This document shows positions 35,801 to 47,800 of a stretch of DNA of 64,000 nt, piece after piece; positions within the stretch are counted from its first letter, which is position 1; each line of letters begins with the position of its first letter. The position numbers were made by a program, and so were the translations under genes. This DNA is from Trichobilharzia regenti (lineage: Eukaryota; Platyhelminthes; Trematoda; Strigeidida; Schistosomatidae). Location of the stretch: the NCBI GenBank assembly GCA_944472135.2, contig OX235265.1:87700984-87764983 (forward strand), read 5' to 3'. Under the pieces are notes generated by a model that saw only the letters and a program-made list of their open reading frames with translations, was not told where the DNA came from and made no database searches.

Positions 35801-38800
35801 TTCAACCTAAAGTGTGAAAGTAAACCATAGACTGATACCTCCTTGGTTTGTTCATACGAGGAGATGGTACTCGTGAATTGAACAAGTCAGGTGTTCTTTT
35901 CTAACTTCCAGTGACATTTGTGATCATAATTATTATATATTTCAGTATACTGACAACCCTCAATAGGTTGCACTTTTCGACTTAATGATTCGGACAACAG
36001 CTTTTGATCGCCAAATTTAGCTGTCAGAATTTAAGCATTTATGTGCTTGATTAGCTTTGATTTCTGTGAGTTATCCCCTAAGGTCACACTATCTAATTTA
36101 CCAGGAGTCTACAGTTTTCAACAGATGAAGGTATACTATAACAGCAGGAGGCAAGATACGGGAGCCAAAGTGTATATTCATTTAACTCTAGCAGCAAACA
36201 GAATGTTCAAATATATATGTCGTATTCTGTTACTAATGCCGTATTGAACTGTGGGAATATGTAAGAATCATATTCCGTTGGAAAACATTGCCTGTATCAC
36301 ACCACCACGCTCGTATCCCCGTAAAATAATTTAAACTGAAGTCGGTTCGATCTTCTTGGTGCTGGCGTCTTCCTTTGCTTATCTCTCTGTATCCATTTCT
36401 GGAGTTCGTTGACGTTCACCCGTTTCTCTCTGTTTGCATTTTTGATGGTATATACGTGCCCCTGTTTTGCGGCGACTGTGTATGGTACTTCTTACTTTGC
36501 AAGCAGTTCGCGTGACCCTGGCGCGTATCCACTAGTATTTCGCCTATCTCTACATTTAAACTGATCTTCCTTCTTGAATGCTAGGTACCTCCCCTTTACC
36601 GTATGTCCATCTTCTGCTTTCGTTGTTAACGTACAGTGGTGATGTTGAACCTTTTCACACGGTGTGGTTTGTAGTTAAGGTAGGTATTGACCACACCTAT
36701 CAGTATTCATTCGAGGTGAAGAGCAGGTTCTAACTTTTCCTGGATGATCCTATGAATAGTGAGGACCCGGATATTCTACTATCCAAATTACAAACCAAAC
36801 GATCAAGGAAACTAGGAAGGAGAAGTCTCATGCTCAGCAACAACAACAACAGCAGGTTACACCTGCGAAGGTTGTTGTCAAGACTGAGGCAAAAGTTGAT
36901 ACAATAATCCCGGAAAATGCCCCTCGACGTCTAAAGTCTCCAAGTTCTACAGATCTGCTACCTGTTTCATCAGAGGATGCACAGAACTCTGCTGCGAAGG
37001 AGCGCCACGCAGGATGCACGGAATCAGAGGTTAGGGTCCACGGATAGCCCTAATGGAGTCACTCCAAAACTTTGCAGGTGATGTGAACGCACCAAGAGGG
37101 TATGGTTTCGAATCAAGAGGACGTGAAAGAGGCCGAGGAAGGGAAAAGTTTGGTCAAGCACGTGGTATGCCGTTCAACTCAAATCAGGATTTTGATCATC
37201 AGAGCGTTCCTGGTTTGAAAGGGCCGAGACGGTATAGTAGGAGAGATGGGAAATGGAACCCACATGATGTGGATGCTCAGGCAGCACCTGAAAGTGGTGA
37301 TGCAGAACAAGTTGTACGTTGGGAAGAGAAGCATACTGAGGTAGACGAACAGTTGGATGACGCCTCAAAAGAGACTGAATAGGCAACGGATAACGTTTTG
37401 GAAACACCTTTTGAAGAGTAACCTAAAAGCCACAGGTTGGAAGAGTACAGTGCCATGCGTCAGTCTACTAAGCCGTTAGTTATTATAAACAACAAGAATC
37501 TCTGTAAGGCTAATGACGGCAAAGGTGTGTTTGCAAACATGGTGGCTCATAGGAAAGTACAGGAGGCTCATGAAGATGGCCACTAGGTTGGAGTGACGGA
37601 AAACCAGCCTGAGGCACAAGATAGATAGATAGATATTGACTTCTCTTTCACAGAAAAGTTTGGAGGTCGTAGAAGAAGTGGTCGAGGACTTGAGAAGACA
37701 ATTCCGCTGGAACGTATTGTTTGTATCACACCACCACAATACTACTGAAGAAACCTGTTATAATCTTTAGAAATGTAAAATGTTTGTAAATCTCTGATTA
37801 CAAAAGTTTCATCTGACAAATAGTCCAAGTTATCAGAGTTCTCAAAAGACTTTATGAAACATTTCCCCATCTTATTCACAAGGACCTTAAGCTGGAAACA
37901 AGATTGAAGCTGAGCGTTTGACTATCTATCTGTATGTTCAGTAACATAAAACTCTGAACAGAAACTCACCAGATATAAAATAATAAGGAATTCGAATTTA
38001 TTATTTGTGAGGTTCTACGATAGTTGAGAATCTGCATTTCATGGGAGTAATGGCAGATTTTAGTCAAAAGACCCAGTATAAAAGTAACTTATAAGTAGCA
38101 AGTAAACACGATCAAGTAACAAGCCAGAAGACTGACATATGTTGGGAAGACAAGAAAACTTCAGAAGATCTATACCGTGCTGATGACTTATCTCTAATGT
38201 CAGACAAACTCAAAGATCTACAGGCAAAAACTGACAAGCTGACAGAAGGGAGGCAGAGTGGACAGGACTTCAAGGGGACATGTAGAAGATAAAGGTGTTG
38301 GAGACATCTAACCAACAATAACAAGCATCAGTCACTGTCAGTGAAAGAAATCTGAAGGAATTTGTCTCTTCCACTTACTTGGGCAATGTCCTCTTACCTA
38401 CAAGTGGTACGGATGAGGATGTGGAAGTAAGGTCAGGATTGGAAAAACAAGACGGAAATTCAGTGTGGAAATCTACTGAACCCATCGCAAGGAACAAGAT
38501 CCGAATTTCTAATGTCAAATCAGCAATTGTATGTCATTCAGAGACCTGACACGCTTCAAAAAGACTACATCTCAAGGGAACAAACACTTACAACAGTGCC
38601 ACTGGCAGATATCTCATCGATTTGGGTCATGAAGTGGACATCACTAAAAATTCTCTAAAATTATCAATAAAATAAGCAGTTCAATTCTCTTTGTTCACTG
38701 GAGCAATCGCTATCAAACGTTTGGAACCCTTTTTGTGTGTTCAGAGAAAGCGGTTATCAGTCCTTACTCTCTCTCTCATTTGGTTGCGTAATCTCCAGCT

Positions 38801-41800
38801 TTAATCTCTTCTCCCTTAGCTACATGTAGTGTAACTTTGCTTGTCTTCTGTTTCTATGATATGACTTGAATACATCATATTGGTGCTCAGTCAATAGACA
38901 AGAGCTCAGTCTATTAGTTATTCATCTTAGTCACCTCTTGCCTGTGTTACGTAACTCCCTAGCCATTGTATCCAAGCGTTTATTTTTTTGTTTAAGGTTG
39001 AACTTTCTGGGTATAGGCTATATAAGAGTAGTTTCTTGGCACTATTTATTCAGTTTTTAAAGTATGTTAAAGCTGTTCTGTGTTATTAGTATTATCTCGT
39101 TAGATTCCTAGAGGAAAATAGGTCTTCAGCCGCGCATATATCCATTGCGTTCGGTTCTCTGACGACGTTTACACCTGGCTCTAAGTTTGCCTACATGCTC
39201 TCATCTCCTCTTCGTACGACCTCCTTGATAGGTATTCACATGATGTGTGTTCTGTTTTTGAGTCTGTTATATTTTGCTGTGTATATGGATCGATATTCCA
39301 TTATAACTGACAATATGCTTTTGTCTGTCCACTAACTAAATAAACAACGTATAACCTTGTTATCACATGACATTACAACCAATCATGGTAAGACTTTATC
39401 TTATTGGTTCATGTGCATTAGCCATTTTCATATATACTCTTGCTTTATCATTCTTGTTCCCACGTTTCGTACATACGTACCACTTCACTCACACTCTTGT
39501 GTGACATTTATTTTCCTTGTCTGGAAAATACAAGTATCATCGAAAACCTGGTGGTCTTTTGATTTCCCTCTTTCCGCGTCAGGACTATTAACTACTCGAC
39601 GAGTACATAACACTCCTCTAGGTCACCCTCGCACTGATTACCAACTCACCGCCTCCCATTTGGGTTCCGCTCGAACTATGGCCTGGTGTGTGATGTCACT
39701 TGATGATTTGTTTTCTCCGAGTATGGTTAATCCACCAAACTGCATTTCTTCCTGCATATTTGTTGCACAACTGGTTCCTGCTGTTGGGTTGGTTCGTTCA
39801 TTGTCAGAGATCCGTGTTGCTGATCTTTTCTGGCCGGCCATCTGTTTTTTGAGTATTCAGCGAAGACAGCTGTAGATGAAGATGTCTTCTGTACATAAAC
39901 TTAATGAATTATTTTTTTTTACTCTATACGCAGCTGATGAGAAGCTGGCGAAATAAGTGATGGTACACAAACCGTCTGTTTTCTTTCTTCCTATTCATAA
40001 AGGGCAATAAGTGTATGAAGTTTGTGAAAAATAAACGGTGTTGACGACGTGTATCAGCCATGCTTAATGTATATGAAATCACCACTTCAAATGACTAAAT
40101 TAATTATAAAGCACAAATTTTAGTATATCAGGATAAAAAGCAGCGGCAAACGACGCATAAGTTAACATACCACTGCTTGTTACTTCTAAAACATCTGCAT
40201 ATTTATCTACTAGACATCATCATCAAAGTATATTTTTAAATTAATAGCAAAAAATGCATAGAGACAACTTACATTTAGATGACTTTTTCTTTTTCTTTTT
40301 AGAACTTTTTGCCGAGTTTGTCTTACTTGATGGTGTTGGGGGTGAAGACGGAGGCTGGGCAGGTGGCTCAGTATTTTCATCTGGTTCTCCTTCGGCTGGA
40401 GGCAATGCGTCTAAATTGATCCTGTCTGTTAATAATGAAGTGAAAGAAAAAGAATGTTTTTTAAAACAAGCAGACAGTAATGATTCAAACTGTATTTGAA
40501 TAGAGAAAGAATAATAAGTGTACCAGGATAATATAAGTTCATCATTCTTTATTATTTCGTGGTTTCTTCTCACCTAGCCAAATACCTTTCTTTTTTCTTC
40601 AGGAATATTCGTCTAGTTATACTGTATATAGTCAGCCGTTTTACGTTTTAATGATTTAACAACGTGTATCATTCCGGACATAGATTGCTCACAGTGTAAC
40701 CACAGAAGACAAGGGCCAGACAACAGATCGTTTATTGAGAAAATCAACATATATTTATAGATTTATATGCACATTATTATTAGTTATTTTAGCAGAGACA
40801 CAACGTCTTTTGATTGGTTGTTTTCTTGCTGAAGTTTATTCTCTCCTGTTTGTGACCGTTGCTTGCAAAGTTATGTATATGTCCGCGGATAGTATTTGCA
40901 CACGTTAAGTCTGCTGTGATGATTGGTTGCTGATTTCCTCAAGGTTAGGCTTTGTTCTTGCTTTTTTTTCTATTGACCGCGATTCGAGACGTAAACATTG
41001 ACGTATATCGTTGTTCACAATTTAGGCTTTTAGACAGCTCTCACCACAGTAGTCCCATGAATTATTACTATTCTTTTTTTTCTGAGAGGAACAAAGGGCT
41101 TCTGCAGTATATCTCTAAAGTTGTATTATGTGTCACTTGGTCGGACGACTGACCATAAGCTATCATCTCTTCATACGATCGTCTCACTATCACCTCCTGA
41201 CCAACAACACCTAACCCATCATCTCTTATTCCCATTCCAATCACAATAGCCTGCATGGTGCCTGTGTTTAATCCATCTCTGTTTTCTTCTGCGTGTTTGT
41301 TTGGCGGTATGCTGTTGATTGCTTCCTTACCAAAGGTTGTTGTTGTAAATCCTTCCTAGCCATCTGACGGGCAGTATACAGAGAAGGCAGTTGTCGAAAA
41401 AGTCTACAACCTGTCTCTGAACCATACAGAAGCATTGACTCTACATTACTGCTGGGATCTCGACTTGTAACGACAGAAGACAAGGGCCAGGCAACAGATC
41501 GCTTATCCAGGAAAACAAGAGATTCAAGTATTGGTTTATAGGGATTTGGTTGATTGGTTACAGGATTTCATCATGAGCTGATATTAGTTAGAGAACCATT
41601 GGAAAACATGGGAGTACTGGACGGCTGTTTCGTCCTAGTTTGTGACTCTTCATCAGTACGCACCACCCGGAATTCGAACCCAGGCCCTTCTGATGAAATC
41701 CTGTAACCAATTGATTAAATCCCCACAAACCGATACTTGAATATCAATGAGATGCTCGCTGGCGACTCTCCCTATTCAGGTAGGTAGTTACCTGGGGTTC

Positions 41801-44800
41801 CAGTGGGAAGTCATGACCAGTAGGGTGCAGCAGGTCGGGTGTGAGGACAAATACTCGCTGAAGACATTGGTTAGCAGTTGCGCTATATCGCCGATCGGTA
41901 GAAGGTAGAATTCATGGGCAATTGGATTGGGTCCAAGTGGCTTGATGGTATACGAGTCCGCTAGCGTTGTAACCAGAAGCTTCTGGGTTTGAATCCCGGT
42001 AGGTGCTTACTGCTGAAGAGTCCCAAACTAGGACGAAACAGGTGTCCAGTTCTCCTAGGTTTTCCAATGGTTCGCTAACTAATGTCAGCTCATGATGAAA
42101 TCCTGTAAGAAATCAAGAGATATTTGTATATTTTTATGTACATTATTATTCGTTATTATTAGCAGAGAAACAGCGTCTTCTGATTGGTCATTTTATCACT
42201 GGAAGTTATTCTGTCATATGTTTGTGGCCGTTTCATTGAAGGTTAGACGATATATCTGTGAATCGTATCCGCCCACGCAAAGTCTTTGTTCTTGTTTTTT
42301 CCTCATGACGAAGATTTGGGAAGTAAACATTGACGTAAATTGCTGTCCACCAATTTTGGCTATCAGACAGCTCTCACCACAACCTTAAATCATTCCCTAC
42401 TACCATCAGCAGTATTCTGCTAATCCAAGGCTGTTTCAGATAGTCTGACCACCAGTCAACAAAACTGAAACGTGAATTTCGCACAGTCTTTCATAAAACT
42501 AAGTAAAGATTTAAGGTCAAAACCAGTTATAAAAGAATCCAGTAGTATCCCACAATTATGTTGAATTACGCTTCCAACTGATAACTGTATTACAACTATA
42601 TCAGATTATATTGAATAGCATATTTTGACATGATAAGAAACAAATATCAAAATCGATATCTTACTTCGTTTTTTAGCCTCCTCTACAGCTAATTGCTTTT
42701 TCCTTATTTCTTCAGCACGTTCAAATCCTTCTTTGTCTGCAGCATCCGACAGTCGACTAAGTAGAGCTATTGTACCTTCAGCTTCTAGATAATTACCGTC
42801 TAAAATAAGTTCCCTTAAAACAAAACAGTTTACTAGACTTTTTAGAAAGACAGACTAGCAGTCACACTAATTATTACTTTGTGAATAAAACAATTTACGA
42901 AATGAGTGTTCTAATTATTTCAGTAATTTTCCCTCGACAGTCAAATAACAGCGCAGACTAAAATTATTGGGAAGCAGTTTGTGTTTTTCAGTATCTTGCT
43001 AAAAAAAATTCCGCATACGTCGGTGGCTCAATGGTTAAATGCTCGCCAACCATATATGCAGCTCGAGTTCGATACCCGGATAATCGACTCTTCAACCTGA
43101 CTTAACTAAAGTATTAGTAAGTCCAGTAAATCGGGAACACTGGTTAAAGTTTACCAACCTTACCATGTAAACAACAACACTACCGATACCTAAACTTCAA
43201 AGCGCAAGCTTGAGGAAAAATGTTCCATTTGGAACTCAAAAAAATCAAATTAAGATAAAGTTACTTAGAATATTTCAAAAGAAATAATTCTTATTCAAGT
43301 ACGGGTTTGTAGGGATTTGAATAATTGGTTACAGTATTTCATCATGATATGACATCAGTTAGATAACCATTTGAAAACCTAGGAGTCCTGGACACCTGTT
43401 TCGTCCTAATTTGGGACTCTTCACAGCACCCACCCTCAGCTAGGGTTCAAACTCAGGACCTTTTGGTTACAAGGCTAGCGATCTCGTACTCCTAGGTTTT
43501 CCTATGGTTTTTTAACTGATGTCAGCTCATGATGAAATCCCGTCACCAATCAATCAAATCCCAACAAACCAATACTTAAATATCAATGAGATGCTCACTG
43601 GCATCTGGCCCTATTTAGGTAGGTAGTTGCCTTGGGTTCTAGTAGAAAGTCGTGACGAGTAGAGTGTAGCAGGTTGGGTGTGAGGACAAATACCCGCCGA
43701 AGACATTGGCTAGCGGTCTTTCTATGTCATGAATTGGTAGAAGTTAGAATTCATGGGTTAGTCGTTCGGTCGGGTCCCAGAGTAGCTTAATGGTCGACGA
43801 GATCGCTAGCCTTGTAACCAGAAGGCCCTGAATTCTATCCCTGGCCGCGGATGGGTGCTTTGAAGAGTCTCAAACTAGGAAGAAACAGGTGTTCAGTACT
43901 CTTAGGTTTTCAAATGGTTCTCTAATCGACGTCATCTCATGATGAAATACTGTAAGAAGTGATTCTAGTGTCTGATATACTAGCTCTGAAGTAATGGATC
44001 AAAGTTTCAGGCCTTTTAGCATTAGTTAACAAGACCTGTCTACAATCTGAAAGGAACTGATAACCACTCGAAGATTCACGTCTGTATCATCCGGTGCTGT
44101 AGTCAAAGACTTTGCTACTGAGCCATTTCGGTTCATCAATTGATTGAGTAATTATCACTGGCAAAATGTCACACTATTTTGTTCAAAACAGAAAGAAATG
44201 ACTTAACAACTATACTACGAGTTGTATAAACTTATATCAGCCAACTAAGAGCATAATCTATCATTACTATAGTTTCCATAAACATATCTGCCAATCAGAA
44301 AAGATCATAGGGAGACGATTACGTATCGCCAAACTATCCTTGTTCAATGAAAATGACGTTTAATTAGATCCCTTGCTACTAACATTCGACAAATCTGGAG
44401 CCTTGACAGTCTAGAAGCAAAACTAGACCATATAAGAGAAATATTCATCCAAATGGATACCTATCGGATTCCTTAACAAGGACATCAAATCAAAGGTATA
44501 GAGAAAAACAGAATTACTTGTAACAGAAAAGAAACTTTACATAAACCTGGATTTCGAGGGGTACTTGAGCTATGATATCCTAAGGAGAAGAATTCTATCA
44601 TCTCTTGGATGAGCGTTATTCGGAGCAGCGCTAAAAGTAATGTTTCCCAGTCGTCCGGTGGTCGTCAGCAGAAGCGCTAGAGACAATATATCGAATCTGA
44701 CCACTTGTATGTGCTAGTATCAGCCCACCTGTTCTTGCTGAGCCAAGTAAACCGGTTGTTCGACGGGTATCCTGTCAAAAAAGTGTTGAAAAACACTATC

Positions 44801-47800
44801 CCACATGGGCGCAGAAAGGTAGTAGTGACTCCATAAGAAATACGATAACTGAACACCTTGTCATCACTGGTCATTCCATCTAAATAAGAGGTGACTTCAA
44901 AGTAATCGGCAGAGTGAAGAACAGCCTACCAAAGAAAATAGGTTTTCGTCTCCTTTGCATTTCTGAAACTCTAGCCATTCAAATAAAGAAACTGGAGCTC
45001 CGCATACAAAAGAAAATTATTCAACCATTTCTACTGTCATGCTAAGAACTTTGTTGATTTCTATCAAATTAATTTTGTTTTGTTTATGTTTGTAAGTCCT
45101 TATAGCTCATGTATTTCTTTAGAACTTTTATGCAATTCAATATCTTCTTTCTTTAGTATTCGCAACTTGCTAGATAAATCGCTCATCTTATTACGCAACT
45201 CAGGTACACTTATTCAACTCCTCTTATGCACTAAGTATTATTCACAAATATGATTATAACAACTCATCACTACTGTTGCTACCCTTTTCCATGAGAAACT
45301 GTACATAAGTGCAATTGGTACAGATTAAAAAATGAATCCATCGAAAATACACTCCTTGTTGAACTACTTATTTTATGGTAAATTGGTGGACGATGACTAG
45401 CAGTGGAATCCAGGAAGCGGATTTCGTCCTATTTGAGATTCGTAATCTTGATATGCCTACATTCCCATCGAATGATGGTGTTCCCATTGACAGTCGGTCC
45501 AAATACCAACAATTTCAAACTCCAAAGCGCTATCCACTATAGACTACTTAGGCCACGAGAGCCACATATTTCTTGTGCAATCGATATCAGTAATTTATTT
45601 AACTCAATTTGGATATTCCCATTGAGGCCGAGCACTTCGGTCTAATCAATCAACCGGAAAGTTAAAAATGAATTAAATAATTAAAGTGTTGGTTTGTAGG
45701 GATTCGATTGATTGGTTACAGGATTTCATCATGAGCTGATATTAGTTAGAAAACCATTGGAAAATCTTGGAGTACTGGACGGCTGTTTCATCCCAGTTTG
45801 GGACTCTTCATCAGTACGCACCCACTGCCAGGGTTCGAACCCAGGATCTTCTGGTTACAAGCTCGTAGACCATTAAGCCACTGGGACCCGATACAACGGC
45901 CCATGAATTCTAACTTCTGCCAATTCACGAGATAGCGCGACTCCTAGCTGTTTTAAATAATGCATGGATGGAAATTATTCGTTTATCCAAAATAATTACC
46001 TATTACCACGTAATTATTATGAGAATGGTATATATCTCAGTCAATCATATAACTCGATTCTTTGAATGAACACAGGATTATTGAAGCTACTCATAAAAAT
46101 ATATGACTTTCAGAGCAATACTAATTAATTTCAGTCTGTGCATAACATTTTTTCGATTGCTTTAAATTCCATTTGGGGGCATAGGGTTCCACTCTTGAGC
46201 TTTGAACTCTCATTGGCAGTAATGTTGTTTTATGGAGTAGGGTTGCTAGCCTCCCAGCCACACACAAACTTGCCTCTTTGACAGGCTTACTACTACGGGT
46301 TGGACGATGTTTAGAAGAGTGCCAGTTGGGAGTCAAACTGCGGGCCACGTAAGGCGCCGCGCGTCTCTATTGCGTTCGGTTTTCTGCCAACGTTTTCACC
46401 TGGCTCCACGTCTGCCCACATTTTTGCATCTCCTCTTCACATGACCTCCTCCAAGTCACCCTTGCACTGACGACCAACTCGCCGCTTCCCTTTCGGGTTC
46501 CCTCCGAGCAATAGCCTGTATTGTGATGTCACTTGATGGTTTGTTTTCTCAGAGTTTGGCAAGTCCAGCTGCATTTCTTCCTGCAGATTTGTTGCACAAT
46601 CGGTTCCCCGTTGGTTCGCTCATTGCCAGAGATCCCTGTTGCTGACCTTTTCTGGCCGGCCATCTGATCTTGAGTAATGAAGGTCTGAAGTTTGTTTGAG
46701 ATGCTCTTTATGACGCGCCAAGTCTCTGATCCGTATAGTAAGTAGCACTGACTTCACATTGGATTTGAAAATCCGGATCTTATTTTCATTTTCATGCTGA
46801 GTACTGTTGACCTGCGCACAGACTTGAGAGTAATGAATGCTTGTCTTGCTTTTCCGATTCTTGCTCTGCTACTCTCGTCAGTTTCGCCTGTAGTTGAAGA
46901 GTAAGGCGTGGTTGGCAAGTATTCTACCACTGGGCCGCCTACTGTGCATCACATATAAACATATTACTTAGAATGGTCAAATTCTTCGAAACCACTGTTG
47001 CAAAACATGACCGAATATTATTCAGTGATCACTAGGCATTACGTTCATAATTAAAAAGCCTTGAAACAGAACAATAGAGGATATGGTTTATCTTGACAAA
47101 GCATGACAAATCGAATTTTTAGGTACAATGGCTTCGTCTTTGGTAGCTGTTGTAAGTTATCTTGATCAAACGCACTCATATTGTGTAACCTGATCAGTAA
47201 GAAGTTAAGCTTTCTAGAGAGTTTGAAAGAAAATGATAGTAAAAAAAAAAAGCTTCTTAGGGTAAGTGGACATCTAAAATGATTCATTTCGAAGAATTTT
47301 ATACGCCAGTATAGTCTTTGCTTTCTCAGTTTGTCAATTCTTGTATTCTACCCATCCCCCTTTACTGCTCCCGATTAATCTTTCCTGGACTACTTAAGAA
47401 AGATTTTGCTGTGCTGAGAAGGGCACTAAAAGCCGTTAGTAGGGCAAGTGGGATAACGTTAAACCAACTGGTTAACACTATTGTGGATAGACATATAATG
47501 AATGTCATGTAAGAAACTAGCGAATACTATATTGTCAGACCCGAGAATCCTCTCTATATGCAGCTCTCTCCTTGCATTTCTTCTGGTAGAACTAGAAGCA
47601 GCTATAAGTGGCTATATGTTAGAACTACCAAGTACAAAAGCTCCACAATACCATATCTGGCACAGCTGTTATGTGATAAGGAATCCGTTAGGTATGACAC
47701 GATCAACTTACTGCAGCACTCTAACAAATAGTTCCCATTAGTTTTTGTTTTCCTTTCCTCGTTACTATTATATTGTTGTTCACATCTTCTATTACACACT

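Larger units (their letters stand above)
41524..42113. mobile_element. Hammerhead-bearing foldback element with 8-bp target duplication
   Basis: The 590-bp insertion is flanked by CAAGAGAT (41516-41523 and 42114-42121). Its two ends are inverted repeats (TACAGGATTTCATCATGAGC at left, its complement at right), with about 35 bp outside the left repeat. Each end carries a hammerhead-like motif next to a tRNA-like segment, left on minus and right on plus. The middle has GGTTCCAGTGGGAAGTCATG and AGGACAAATACTCGC, also found at other copies. Similar composites lie at 43285-43965, 54140-54490 and 51570-52400. Inverted ends with an extra stretch and ribozymes in the termini recall PLEs; a non-autonomous PLE derivative is the likeliest reading. 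Confidence 0.72.
41466..42381 (+). repeat. LTR, copy B, split by a hammerhead foldback element
   Basis: 41466-41515 and 42114-42381 together match copy A (TGTAACGACAGAAGACAAGG ... CATTGACGTAAATTGCTGTC ... AGCTCTCACCACA). The interruption is the insertion at 41524-42113 with its duplicated CAAGAGAT. Confidence 0.7.

Noticed and set aside
36834..36862. Gln run as a separate repeat feature
   Set aside because: It is a short CAA/CAG run inside the SERBP1-like pseudogene, not an independent microsatellite.
37174..37407. Minus-strand ORF over the SERBP1-like pseudogene
   Set aside because: Antisense shadow; the plus strand carries the recognisable family motifs.
40426..40573. Upstream extension of the exon 7 frame as a longer protein
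   Set aside because: An acceptor TTATTAACAG at 40426 fits the phase of exon 6; the upstream part is AT-rich intron.
41524..43965. CRISPR-like spaced repeats
   Set aside because: The repeated units are inverted hammerhead/tRNA-like retroelement copies of several hundred bases; there are no short regularly spaced repeats.
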